Positions 13,783 through 22,597 of a DNA stretch of 64,000 nt are shown here, piece after piece. The DNA lies in the NCBI GenBank assembly GCA_022823145.1, contig JAJDXS010000010.1:1-64000 (forward strand), read 5' to 3'. The notes below the pieces were generated by a model. The model was not told the origin of the DNA. It saw only the letters and a list, made by a program, of their open reading frames with translations, and ran no database searches. Made by a program: the position numbers and the translations under genes. Numbering within the stretch: position 1 is the stretch's first letter; the number at the start of each line of letters is the position of its first letter. Source of the stretch: Gemmatimonadota bacterium. Its GTDB lineage: Bacteria > Gemmatimonadota > Gemmatimonadetes > Longimicrobiales > Gaopeijiaceae.

Positions 13783-15770
13783 GGAATCAGCGTGCGCCGC
13801 GGCTGCAGCTTCACCGTCCACATCCCCGAGAAATACTCGGAGAAGAACAGGTTGCCCTTGTGCATCTGCGGGCCCCAGGTGAAGGGCGCGTTCGCCACGA
13901 AGCCGTCGGGATCGTACGACTTGTACACCGCGATCTCGCGGCCCTGGTGGTACAGGTTGCCCTTGAGCTCGCCCGAGATGTCGAGCACGCGCAGGCCGCC
14001 CTGGTAGAATGCGGCGTAGAGGCGGTCGTCCTCGATCCACATGTTGTGCGAGCCGGCCTCGGGGATCTCGTAGCGGGCCACCTCTTCAGGGTTCTCGGGG
14101 TCGGTGAAATCGACCACGTGGATGTAGCCGGACATGAACTCGGGCGTGCGCCCGTCCTCCTGGCCGTCGAACGCAGGTGCCCCGATCTCGTCGCCCATGA
14201 AGATGTAGAACCTGCCAGTGGGGCTCCGGTACGGGAACGCTGCGTGGGTGGCGCCGCCGATGTCGCGGAAGCGCGCGATCTCGACCGGGTTGGCGGGGCT
14301 GCCCCCTCTGTTGCCCCCGCCCACATCGATCACCGCAACGCCGTCGTTCCAGTTCGACGTGTAGGCGATCCCGTCCACGATCCAGATGTCGTGAATGGCG
14401 TGCCCGGGCGTGTCGAGCTCGAAGCGTCCCACGCGGTGCGGGTTGGCCGGGTCCTCGATGTTGATCACGTCGAAGCGGATCCCGTTGTTCACCGCGTACA
14501 CGTGGTCGTCGTGGATGAAGAGGTTGTGCACGCCCCCGGTGAGTTCGTCGTCGTAGGTCGAGATGATCTCGATGTTGCGCGGATCGGTGCAGTCGATGAT
14601 GACGATCCCGTTGCGCCGGTTGGACGCGCCCTCCCGGGAGATCACGCAGAGTTCGCCGTCTTCCGAGACCTTCACGTCGTTGGTCGTGCGGGCATCGACG
14701 ATGAGCGAATCGGTCAGCACCGGGCTGGCCGGGTCGGTCACGTCCCACCAGTACGTGCTGCCATGCCCGTTGTGCGTGCCGGTGATCGCGTAGTCCCGGC
14801 CATCGACGCCCTCCCACACCCAGAGATCGGAGGTGGCGACGTTGCTGACCGGTGCGTGGCCGACGAGCTCCACCTCTTCCACGACATGGCGCGGCAGGAT
14901 CTCGACGGTCGAGTGGGTGGTGCGGCCCGGGACGCTCGCGGTCACGGTGTAGATGCCCGGCCTGTAGGCGACGAAGCGCCCCTGCTCGTCGACTTCGGCG
15001 GGCGGGATGTCGGCGGTCGCGATCACGTCGGGGTCGGACATGAGCCCGAAGGTGACGGGGATGTCGTCGACGGTGCCGCCCGCGCTCGACGCGGTGGCCG
15101 TGAAGTGGATGACGTCGCCGGTGCGGCCCCGGGACTGGCTTGCCTCGACGGCCATCGCCGTGACAGGATTGTCCGCCACTTCGTACGTGATTTCGCCGAC
15201 TACGCCTTCCGCGGAAGCCGAAAGCGTCACCTGACCCGGCGCGTGGGCAGTGAAGACGCCGAACCGGTCGACGCTGGCCACGTTTTCGTCCGAGGTGCTC
15301 CACGTCACCGCTACGTCGTCGCGCGCATCGTCTGCCCGGTCGATCACGGTTGCCTTGTGGCGCATGGTGACGCCGACGTAGTAGCGGCCGCCATCACGCG
15401 AGATCTCCACGCGGTCGAGCGGCGGGAAGGCGACGGTCACGGTCATCGTGCCGCTGATCCGCGTCGGGCCCAGCACCCGCGCCAGGACCTCGAACTCGCC
15501 GCCCCTGAACGCCTCGATCTCGCCCGTGGTCCGGTTGATGGCCAGACTCCCGCGGCCGTCCCGGGAGAAGTAGACAAAGGGCACCTCGATGACGTTGCCG
15601 GCGGCGTCGTAGGCGGTGGCCGAAACGGTTGCCGTCTCCCCGACTGCGAGGGAGAGCGTGGCGGGCGAGACTTGCACCCGCGCTACTTCCTGCGCGGCAG
15701 CCTGCGTTATGGCGACGGCGGTCAGCGCCAGGATCAGGGCGGCGAGCCGGATGGTGCTGTGTGTCTTCAT
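13779..15770 (-). CDS. Secreted Ig-like plus LVIVD-repeat beta-propeller protein
   Basis: A signal peptide (MKTHSTIRLAALILALTAV, AAAQ) is followed by at least two Big_2 Ig-like domains (VQVSPATLSLAVGETATVSA; WSTSDENVASVDRFGVFTAH) in residues 25-290 and then an LVIVD repeat propeller (DVTDPASPVLTDSLIVD, VINIEDPANPHRVGRFE, VVDFTDPENPEEVARYE). Start ATG 15770 has AAGGA ten bases upstream. This is the first gene of a three-gene operon with stop/start overlaps to two more exported proteins. Function of the LVIVD propeller family is unknown; the calcium- or ligand-binding style DPxxP repeats suggest surface interactions. Confidence 0.8.
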   Translation of the reverse strand: MKTHSTIRLAALILALTAVAITQAAAQEVARVQVSPATLSLAVGETATVSATAYDAAGNVIEVPFVYFSRDGRGSLAINRTTGEIEAFRGGEFEVLARVLGPTRISGTMTVTVAFPPLDRVEISRDGGRYYVGVTMRHKATVIDRADDARDDVAVTWSTSDENVASVDRFGVFTAHAPGQVTLSASAEGVVGEITYEVADNPVTAMAVEASQSRGRTGDVIHFTATASSAGGTVDDIPVTFGLMSDPDVIATADIPPAEVDEQGRFVAYRPGIYTVTASVPGRTTHSTVEILPRHVVEEVELVGHAPVSNVATSDLWVWEGVDGRDYAITGTHNGHGSTYWWDVTDPASPVLTDSLIVDARTTNDVKVSEDGELCVISREGASNRRNGIVIIDCTDPRNIEIISTYDDELTGGVHNLFIHDDHVYAVNNGIRFDVINIEDPANPHRVGRFELDTPGHAIHDIWIVDGIAYTSNWNDGVAVIDVGGGNRGGSPANPVEIARFRDIGGATHAAFPYRSPTGRFYIFMGDEIGAPAFDGQEDGRTPEFMSGYIHVVDFTDPENPEEVARYEIPEAGSHNMWIEDDRLYAAFYQGGLRVLDISGELKGNLYHQGREIAVYKSYDPDGFVANAPFTWGPQMHKGNLFFSEYFSGMWTVKLQPRRTLIP

Positions 15771-15899
15771 TGCGTGATCTTCCTTACTGCGGTGTTGCGT
15801 TCCTGCGGCGCCAGGTCGGGGCCGTGGATGAGTGGACACGGTGGATGGAAAGATTGCCGCCGGCGGGCTGGAGGCGCAACGGACGTCAGGGCTTCTGCG

Positions 15900-17417
15900 T
15901 CACGCGGACATCGCATGTCGTACCGCGTCTTCCATCGCAACCACCTCGTCATCGGTCAACTCCGCGAATCGAGCGCGCTTTCTTGCGGCGAGCCTCCCAC
16001 CATTCTGCATGCACAGCCGCACCAGCAGTGACGCCCGACGATCCGGCATATCGACGACCTCACGGACCCCGCTGAGGGCCTGGTCGAAAACGGTGACGAA
16101 ATCCAGCTCTTCCCTCAGATCGCGGCGCACCGCGTCTGCCGCCTGATCGTACAGATACTCGGCCATGGCGGTGGCGTCGAAGTAGCGGTAGAGGTGCGCG
16201 CTGTCGCTCTTGACGACCATCCGACGGCCCGGTGCGTGCGCTGCCCCGCCTCTCCATTCCCACCGAATGAGGTCCAGAAGCGGTCGCGAGAAGCTGGCCA
16301 GAACGTCGTCATAGCGCTGGCGGTCGCGCAGAATCGCTGCGGACACCGGCAGAATAACGCCGGGTGGTCCGTAGCCCCTCCGGGCGAGCACGTGGTGCAT
16401 CAGGAAACGGTGAATCCGGCCGTTGCCGTCCTCGAAGGGATGGATGAACACAAATGCGAATGACGAAACCGCCGCGCCGACGACTGGATCCACACCGCCG
16501 CTGACGATCCGCCCGGTCAGGGCCATCCATGAATCCATGAGGTCCGTCACATCCTCCGGTCGCGGACAGATGAAATGGACCTTTTCCCGGTACCTACCGA
16601 GGGTCTCGCCGACGAAGTTCTGGATGTCTCGCCAGCCATCCGTTGCATAACGTGGATCGACGATGGTGCGTTGCAGAGCTACGAGCGCGTTTTCGTCGGA
16701 GGGGTCGAATGTGGGTGCGGACTGTAGAGCCGCCACAAACCGTTCGGCTCGGCGGGCGCTCGGAGTCTCGCCTTCGAGGGCGAACGAGGAACGTGTCTCC
16801 TTTGTGTACAGGTAGTACACTGCACGGGCGAGAAGTTGTGGATCGTACCCTTCGGTGAGCGAACGAGCCTCCCTGTCGAGGTTCGATTCCATCGCTTCAC
16901 GCACCTTCGGGGTCAATCTCACGGTGGGGCACAGGCCACGTTCTCCCAGGAGGTTGTCCGCCACCCGGTGGCGTCTGGAGTTGCGCCGCGCGGCGACCAC
17001 GTGCCGCCCAGGGTCGAGGGCCCCGACGTAATTGCCGGCACTCGCATCGGCGAGGTCCAGCGTCTGCCCGGTGAAGGTCTCGTACAGGAACCACGCCCGG
17101 CGGCTGAACGCGCCCGTAGGCTGTGCCCGGACCCAGGCCTCGATCTCTCCGGGGTCGATCGCCTTGAGCGCGGCTACCAGGACGCCCAGGTCGAAGGCTT
17201 CGTGGCGCAGCGCGAAGCGGAGGTGCGAGATCACCGATTCCTTCGGCGCGTATCGCATCGGGTACGACTCGAGGGTTCGCGCCCCGTGCATCTCGGTTCG
17301 CCGGGCACCGGCTACGCAGTAGCTCTCGATGGCGGGCGGGGACACCGCCAAACCCAGTTCCCGGATCAGCCAGGCTTGGCCGATGGGACTTCGAGTGGTG
17401 TTGCTCACGGACGCCAT
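15900..17417 (-). CDS. Fic family protein with N-terminal autoinhibitory helix
   Basis: The Fic (AMP-transferase) core motif is HPFEDGNGRIHR at about residue 326, with all catalytic residues present. Ahead of it is the inhibitory helix motif SFALEGE at about residue 210, whose Glu normally blocks ATP binding, so this is a class II, self-inhibited Fic. Residues 1-200 contain an N-terminal extension typical of bacterial Fic proteins of about 500 residues, and after the catalytic core a longer C-terminal helical region follows. Such proteins add AMP to Thr/Ser of a partner, often DNA topology enzymes or toxin targets. Start ATG 17417 has no clear Shine-Dalgarno; the upstream region carries three phased repeats (17418-17478). 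Confidence 0.85.
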   Translation of the reverse strand: MASVSNTTRSPIGQAWLIRELGLAVSPPAIESYCVAGARRTEMHGARTLESYPMRYAPKESVISHLRFALRHEAFDLGVLVAALKAIDPGEIEAWVRAQPTGAFSRRAWFLYETFTGQTLDLADASAGNYVGALDPGRHVVAARRNSRRHRVADNLLGERGLCPTVRLTPKVREAMESNLDREARSLTEGYDPQLLARAVYYLYTKETRSSFALEGETPSARRAERFVAALQSAPTFDPSDENALVALQRTIVDPRYATDGWRDIQNFVGETLGRYREKVHFICPRPEDVTDLMDSWMALTGRIVSGGVDPVVGAAVSSFAFVFIHPFEDGNGRIHRFLMHHVLARRGYGPPGVILPVSAAILRDRQRYDDVLASFSRPLLDLIRWEWRGGAAHAPGRRMVVKSDSAHLYRYFDATAMAEYLYDQAADAVRRDLREELDFVTVFDQALSGVREVVDMPDRRASLLVRLCMQNGGRLAARKRARFAELTDDEVVAMEDAVRHAMSA

Positions 17418-17478
17418 GGTGGAAAAACGGTTAGAAGGGGTGGGGAAACGATTAAGTTACCCGGGTTCGGTGGAAAAT
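17418..17478. repeat. Three phased GGTGGRRAAA repeats upstream of the Fic gene
   Basis: On the plus strand GGTGGAAAAAC starts at 17418, GGTGGGGAAAC at 17439 and GGTGGAAAATC at 17469. The spacings of 21 and 30 bases are close to two and three helical turns, so the copies face the same side. The first copy abuts the Fic start codon (minus strand). A regulatory role is inference from spacing. Confidence 0.4.
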
Positions 17479-17556
17479 CAATTCCTCCAACCCTTCCAAG
17501 CTCTCGCAGGCTCACATAGCCCTGCGCCCAAGCCCTCCCTGGCGAGCAGGTGCTCC

Positions 17557-18372
17557 CTACAGCGGCCTGTTCGGAAACGCGATCGTGCGCCACATGTGCG
17601 CGACCGGGCTGTTGTCGTAGCCCAACCCTTCCTTCGGCTGCTTGAACTGGCGCCCGATGATGTCGGTGAACTCGTTGATGTCGACGTCCATGTCGTCCTG
17701 GAACGCGTAGGTGTCGTTCACCGTGATCAGGCGCGCCTCGCCGTACCAGCGGTGGTTGCGCGCGTACTCGTAGGCCTGCTTGATGTAGGGCTCCGGCACG
17801 TAGTCGTGCCCGAAGATGCGGTTGTACATCTCCGGATACTCGTACCCGTACTCCTCGTCCGGGTAGAAGCGCAGGGCCGCGTGGTAGCGAATGCCCCAGG
17901 CGACGCGCTCGTCCACGTAGGGCTCGACCAGCTGGGCGCCCCACCAGCCGTGGTCCACCTTGATCAGGTTCAGGACCACATCGTGCATCAGGCAGGCGAA
18001 GACGGTGCGCTCGGGCTGCCCGGTCCTGAGCGCGTGGGTGGCGCTCTGAAGGACGTGATTGGCCGGCGCAAAACGCAGCTTGAAGAAGTCGAGCACCGTC
18101 GGCTTGTCGGGCAGCGGCGGGAACTCGTCCTCGCGCGGCATGAAGAGGCGGCCGGTGCCGCGAGGAGACCGGGCTTCCTGCTCCTCCAGCTCCTCGAGGG
18201 TGATGATCGATCCGGCCTCTCCGTCCACTTCCCCGCGCCGGGCGGCGATCTTCTTGTCCAGCTCCTCTTCCATGTAGTGCTCGAGTTCCTCCGCCTTGTC
18301 CTCGTGCGACATGACGGCGAGAGCACCTGCGGGAATGCTTGCGAGAAAGGTCTTGCGATCGACTTCCACCAT
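17557..18372 (-). CDS. HD-domain protein, MIOX/PhnZ-like
   Basis: After an N-terminal region rich in acidic residues (EDKAEELEHYMEEELDKK) the conserved part begins with HALRTGQPERTVFACLMHDV, then KVDHGWWGA, IRYHAAL and an Asp in VNDTYAF. The order His, HD, His, His, Asp is that of HD phosphohydrolase-fold diiron enzymes such as myo-inositol oxygenase and PhnZ. Start ATG 18372 follows GGAGG with six bases of spacing (the track start 18432 has no such site). It is divergent from the epimerase gene to the right, with 208 bases between. Substrate not known. Confidence 0.6.
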   Translation of the reverse strand: MVEVDRKTFLASIPAGALAVMSHEDKAEELEHYMEEELDKKIAARRGEVDGEAGSIITLEELEEQEARSPRGTGRLFMPREDEFPPLPDKPTVLDFFKLRFAPANHVLQSATHALRTGQPERTVFACLMHDVVLNLIKVDHGWWGAQLVEPYVDERVAWGIRYHAALRFYPDEEYGYEYPEMYNRIFGHDYVPEPYIKQAYEYARNHRWYGEARLITVNDTYAFQDDMDVDINEFTDIIGRQFKQPKEGLGYDNSPVAHMWRTIAFPNRPL

Positions 18373-18580
18373 CTTGACCTCCGGGCAGGGGCCGGTGGTC
18401 CTGGTCCCGCCACCGATCCCCGGCGGCGTCAAGAGCCCAGGATCCTGCAGTCACTGTACGGCGCGTGGTTGGGTGCGGCAAGTGGCGGGATCGGCCCGAA
18501 CGGCGATACGATGGTCCGGTGGTGATTGGCCGCATGCGCGACACGGCAGACGAACATGGAATGACGAGGACAGGATCAAC

Positions 18581-19720
18581 ATGTGGAAGCAGACGCGACG
18601 TGATTTTCTGAAGAGTTCAGTGCGTACGGGTGGGGCGCTGGGCGTCCTGGGCGCGTTCGGTCCCCTGGCCTGCGCGCCCGCGGATGAAGGTGGAGCGGGG
18701 TCGCCCGGCCCCCAGCGCATCCTCATCCTCGGGGGCACCCGCTTCATCGGCCCCTATCAGGTCAAGTACGCACTCGACCGCGGCCACGAGGTCTCGATCT
18801 TCACGCGGGGCCGCACGGAACCGCCGTTCTTCCACGACTACTTCGACCGCGTCGAGCACCTGATCGGCGACCGCGACAACGACCTGGGCGCGCTCGAAGG
18901 GCGCGAATGGGACGCCGTGATCGACAATTCGGCGTCGATCCCGCGCTGGGTGGCCATGACCACGGATGTGCTGCGCGGCAACGTCGACCGGTACCTGTTC
19001 GTCTCGTCCATCTCCGCCTACGCCGACTTCGGGGCGGTGGGGATCGACGAGAGCTATCCGGTGGGGCAGCTCTCGGCGCCGGATGTGGAGGACATGAGCG
19101 AATACGGTCCGATGAAGGCGAGGTGCGAAGCAATCAACACCGAGGTCTTCGGCGAGGGTGCGATCAATGTGCGGCCGGGACTGATCGTCGGAGCCGGGGA
19201 CAACACCGACCGGTGGACCTACTGGCCCGTTCGCGTCGCGCGAGGCGGCGAGATGATGGCACCGAACTCGCCCACCGATCCAGTACAGAACATCGACGCC
19301 CGCGACCTGTCGGAGTGGATCGTGCGGCTGGTCGAGACGCCCGGCAACGCGGGGACCTACAACGCCACGGGCGAAGTGCAGCAGTTCGGCGCCATGCTCG
19401 AAGAGATCCGCGCGGCTCTGGGTTCGGACGCCACCTTCACTTGGGTGCCGGCGGAGTTCATGAACGAGCACCAGATCCGGCCCTGGGGCCACATGACCAA
19501 CTGGGTGCCCCCCGAGGGCGAGACGGTCGGGATGAACCAGGTCTCCGTGGCTGCCGCGGTGGAGGCTGGGCTGACCTTCCGCCCGATCGGCGACACGGCC
19601 CGCGAGACCGTCGAGTGGTGGAACTCGCTGCCCGAGGAACGGCGCGCGGAGCCGAGGGCGGGTTTGCCGGCCGAGATCGAGGCGGAGGTGCTGGCGGCCT
19701 GGGCGGCGCAGGCCGGCTGA
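18581..19720 (+). CDS. Tat-exported NAD-dependent epimerase/dehydratase-like protein
   Basis: Starts at ATG 18581 with MWKQTRRDFLKSSVR, a twin-arginine signal (RRDFLKSS) and a Cys-containing h-region (FGPLACAP), which suggests a Tat-exported, perhaps lipid-anchored protein. The mature part opens with an extended SDR Rossmann motif ILILGGTRFIGPYQV and a NADP/NAD-binding pattern; the YGPMKARCE segment at the middle is the expected YxxxK site (S/T residue SSISAY nearby). Exported SDR proteins of this type recur in Gemmatimonadota and Bacteroidota but their substrates are unknown to me. 379 residues. The track start 18296 adds an unrelated leader. Confidence 0.8.
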   Translation: MWKQTRRDFLKSSVRTGGALGVLGAFGPLACAPADEGGAGSPGPQRILILGGTRFIGPYQVKYALDRGHEVSIFTRGRTEPPFFHDYFDRVEHLIGDRDNDLGALEGREWDAVIDNSASIPRWVAMTTDVLRGNVDRYLFVSSISAYADFGAVGIDESYPVGQLSAPDVEDMSEYGPMKARCEAINTEVFGEGAINVRPGLIVGAGDNTDRWTYWPVRVARGGEMMAPNSPTDPVQNIDARDLSEWIVRLVETPGNAGTYNATGEVQQFGAMLEEIRAALGSDATFTWVPAEFMNEHQIRPWGHMTNWVPPEGETVGMNQVSVAAAVEAGLTFRPIGDTARETVEWWNSLPEERRAEPRAGLPAEIEAEVLAAWAAQAG

Positions 19721-19825
19721 CTTGAACGGACTACAGATTTAGCTAGTTTTCTAGGTGAGTGGGCTGTGACAACGCGGGCGTGCAATGTCGCAGGCGCCGC
19801 TTTCCGCTTCCCTGCCGACCGGTGG

Positions 19826-21772
19826 CTAACGCCGGTAGTGAGGCTCCGGCAGAAGCTCCCTCTCCAGCAGCCCAAGGTCGCGCGTGGCTTCGACCATCCG
19901 GATGAACTCGCCACGGTAGCCGCGCGGGTCGTCGCCCTTCCCCTTTTCCGCGAGACGCACTACGTCGTTCAGGGTCAGGTCGCCCGCGTGCTCGGACTCG
20001 CGCAGGAGCATGCCGAAGCCCGCCACCGCGGTGGCAAAACGGAAGTCGGACGATGGGGAGCGGGGGCGGTCGGCGACCGGCTGTTGCAGGAGCCTGGACT
20101 GCGTGCCGTCCGGGTCCTTGTAGCGGACCTTCACGAACATGAGTTCGTCGTTGAAGCCGCTAAGCGGCGGGTCGTCGGGCCGGGGTTGGTAGCGTAGCGG
20201 GTCGACCTCGCCACGCGGCACCTGCGCACCCGCCGGGACCACCTCGTAGAGAGCGGTGACCGTGTGGCCGGCGCCGAGTTCGCCCGCGTCCTTCGTGTCG
20301 TCGTTGAAGTCCTCGTCGGCGAGCAACCGGTTCTCGTAACCGATCAACCGGTAGCCTGCCACACGTGCGGGGTTGAACTCGACCTGGAGCTTGACGTCCT
20401 TCGCGAGGGTCAGCAGCGTGCCGCCCATCTCCTCGACCAGCACCTTGCGGGTTTCGAGCAGGCCGTCGACGTAGTGGAAGTTGCCGTTCCCGTGGTCGGC
20501 GATCTGCTCCATCTTCGAGTCCTTCAGGTTGCCGGTTCCGAAGCCGAGGACCGTCAGGAAGGTGCCGCTTTCGCGCTCCCTCTCGATGAGGCGCACCATC
20601 TCGGCGTCGCTCGACGCGCCCACGTTGAAGTCGCCGTCGGTGGCGAGGATGACCCGGTTGTTGCCATCGTCGCGGTGGTATTTGCGCGCCACCTCGTAGG
20701 CCAGCCTGAGCCCGGCGCCGCCCGCAGTGCTGCCGCCAGCCTGCAAGTCTTCGAGCGCCGCGAGGATCTCGGCCTTCTCGCTGCCCGGGGTGGACGGGAG
20801 CACGAGGCCGGCGGCACCCGCGTACACGACGATCGCCACGCGGTCCTCGGGGCGGAGCTGGTCGACCAGCAGCGCGAGAGCCTTCTTGAGGAGCGGCAGC
20901 TTGTTGTCCGGCATCATCGATCCGGACACGTCGAGCAGGAAGACCAGGTTGCCGGGCGGCAGATCCCCGGTGTCGATCGACTCGGCGTGCAGCCCGATCC
21001 TGACCAGCCGGTGTTCGGGCTTCCAGGGGGCCTCCCACACCTCGGTGGTGACCGCGAAGGGGTGCTCGCCCGACACGTTGCCCCAGTCGTACGGGAAGTA
21101 GTTGATCATCTCCTCGATGCGCACGGCGTCGATGGGCGGGCGGTCGCCGGACTGGATGAAGCGGCGGATGTTCGCGTAGGACGCGCGGTCGACGTCGATC
21201 GAGAAGGTGGAGAGCGGCGATGCGCTGACGAGCCGGAAGTCGTTTTCGTCGATGCGCGCGTAGGACTCGGTGTTGAAGTCGACCAGTCTGGAAAAGCTGT
21301 AACCGACCTGGTCGCCGGCGAGTCGGGCCCGCGGTGCCGCAGGCTCTGCCTGAACTCCCGACACGATCAGTTCATCGATCGACAGGGTGCGCGGTACCAT
21401 TACGACATCCAGCACGGTCGTCTGCCCCGCCACGACCATCACCTGTATCCGCTGACTGGCAAAGCCAATCAGCTCGATGGCCACCGTGCGCGGGCCGGCG
21501 GGTACGCTCTGCAACTGGTAGCGCCCCGCCTCGTTGGTCAGCGTCAGGCGGGTCGTGCCCTCCACGGCCACCTGGACGCCGGGGAGCGCCTGGCCCGAGG
21601 CGGCGTCGGTGACCTGTCCCGCGATGGCGCCCACCTGTGCGTGGATCTGCGGGACGGTCGCGAGTTCGACGGCGAGGAGCGCCAGGAATGCGAGGATCGC
21701 CGCGCGGGCCATGTGACGGGCTATTCGCGAGCCGAGGGTCGGTTTCCGGAGGGCGGTTGTGACGGATCGCAT
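19826..21772 (-). CDS. VWA domain protein with N-terminal carboxypeptidase-regulatory domain
   Basis: A signal anchor (MARAAILAFLALLAVELAT...) leads to a CarboxypepD_reg domain (IAGQVTDAASGQALPGVQV, LTNEAGRYQLQSVPAG) and then a region with a YfbK-like N-terminal part (PLSTFSIDVDRASYANIRRF). The von Willebrand A domain has its MIDAS motif as LLDVSGSM (DxSxS), and a C-terminal segment of about 170 residues with the DUF3520-like end follows. It is exported and probably binds metal-coordinated partners or acts in outer-membrane processes. Start at ATG 21772 has AGGA upstream; 21712 is an alternative. It converges on the epimerase gene (105-base gap). Confidence 0.8.
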   Translation of the reverse strand: MRSVTTALRKPTLGSRIARHMARAAILAFLALLAVELATVPQIHAQVGAIAGQVTDAASGQALPGVQVAVEGTTRLTLTNEAGRYQLQSVPAGPRTVAIELIGFASQRIQVMVVAGQTTVLDVVMVPRTLSIDELIVSGVQAEPAAPRARLAGDQVGYSFSRLVDFNTESYARIDENDFRLVSASPLSTFSIDVDRASYANIRRFIQSGDRPPIDAVRIEEMINYFPYDWGNVSGEHPFAVTTEVWEAPWKPEHRLVRIGLHAESIDTGDLPPGNLVFLLDVSGSMMPDNKLPLLKKALALLVDQLRPEDRVAIVVYAGAAGLVLPSTPGSEKAEILAALEDLQAGGSTAGGAGLRLAYEVARKYHRDDGNNRVILATDGDFNVGASSDAEMVRLIERERESGTFLTVLGFGTGNLKDSKMEQIADHGNGNFHYVDGLLETRKVLVEEMGGTLLTLAKDVKLQVEFNPARVAGYRLIGYENRLLADEDFNDDTKDAGELGAGHTVTALYEVVPAGAQVPRGEVDPLRYQPRPDDPPLSGFNDELMFVKVRYKDPDGTQSRLLQQPVADRPRSPSSDFRFATAVAGFGMLLRESEHAGDLTLNDVVRLAEKGKGDDPRGYRGEFIRMVEATRDLGLLERELLPEPHYRR

Positions 21773-21832
21773 CGGTTGGTCCTATCGTGCCACGGCTGAG
21801 GTTCGAAGGGCGGCATGGCCGCCCCGTCTGCC

Positions 21833-22597
21833 TTAATTGGCACCCCGCTGACGCGATAAGGTTGCCTTGGCGGATCTCCTTGCCTTGTAGTCCCCGTGTT
21901 CGGGCAGGTACCGGGTGTGCCGCCGGATCACCTCGGTGGAGAGGTCGTCGAAGTGGCGCTCCACCAACGCGGCGGCCCGGGTGGGGTGGGCTTTCGACAG
22001 GTCGCTGATGACCCAGCCGATCCCTGTCTGAATGAAGCGCTCGCGCTCCTTGACGAGGGTCGCGATGGTCGCCTCGATGAGGGCGTGGTACGCCTCCTGC
22101 CGGACGACGGCCCGGAACGGCACGATCGAGGATCGGCGCTGCCAGAGGTCGGTGGTCCCGCGCCATCCCGCGATGCGCTCGGCCGCACGGCTCCCGTGAC
22201 GCTTGATGAGCGGTCCCAGCACCCGCACGCTGAACCAGTCGGAAGTGGACCAGTCGAAGAAGGCGCCGCGGGCGAACAGATCCTCGGTCGTCGTCAGGAT
22301 CGCTTCGGCGTCGACGCGCCTTAGGAGGTACCTCTGGATGTACAGGGTGCCCACGAACTTGTCTTCCGCGTGATCCTGGCGAATGAGTGCGGCGGCCAGG
22401 CCGAGCTGGTCGCGGTCGGAAAGGCGGTGCAATTCGTGTGCGCTTCGCCACGCGGCCACGGTTTTGGCGACGGCAGGAGTCTTCACTCCCCGATAGGAGA
22501 TGGCCTGCTTCAGGTAGTTCTCGAACCACGCCTTCGTCCCGCGGTCCGCGACCTCGTCGAGACGGCGCTGCAGGTCGGCAATGAGCGCGCTACCCAC
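21833..22597 (-). CDS. AlkD-like DNA alkylation repair HEAT-repeat protein
   Basis: The protein is 254 residues and starts MGSALIADLQRRLDEVADRGTKAW. Tandem alpha-helical HEAT-like units and the motifs KAWFENYLKQAISYRGVK, AAALIRQDHAEDKFVGTLY and FFDWSTSDWFSVRVLGPLI are those of the AlkD/DNA alkylation repair family (COG4912), glycosylases that remove bulky or cationic alkylated bases without base flipping. Its start overlaps the upstream lipoprotein gene by 8 bases, so they are co-transcribed. The aspartate at the active position lies in the AEDKF/DWSTSD part, but I have not aligned it. Confidence 0.8.
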   Translation of the reverse strand: MGSALIADLQRRLDEVADRGTKAWFENYLKQAISYRGVKTPAVAKTVAAWRSAHELHRLSDRDQLGLAAALIRQDHAEDKFVGTLYIQRYLLRRVDAEAILTTTEDLFARGAFFDWSTSDWFSVRVLGPLIKRHGSRAAERIAGWRGTTDLWQRRSSIVPFRAVVRQEAYHALIEATIATLVKERERFIQTGIGWVISDLSKAHPTRAAALVERHFDDLSTEVIRRHTRYLPEHGDYKARRSAKATLSRQRGAN

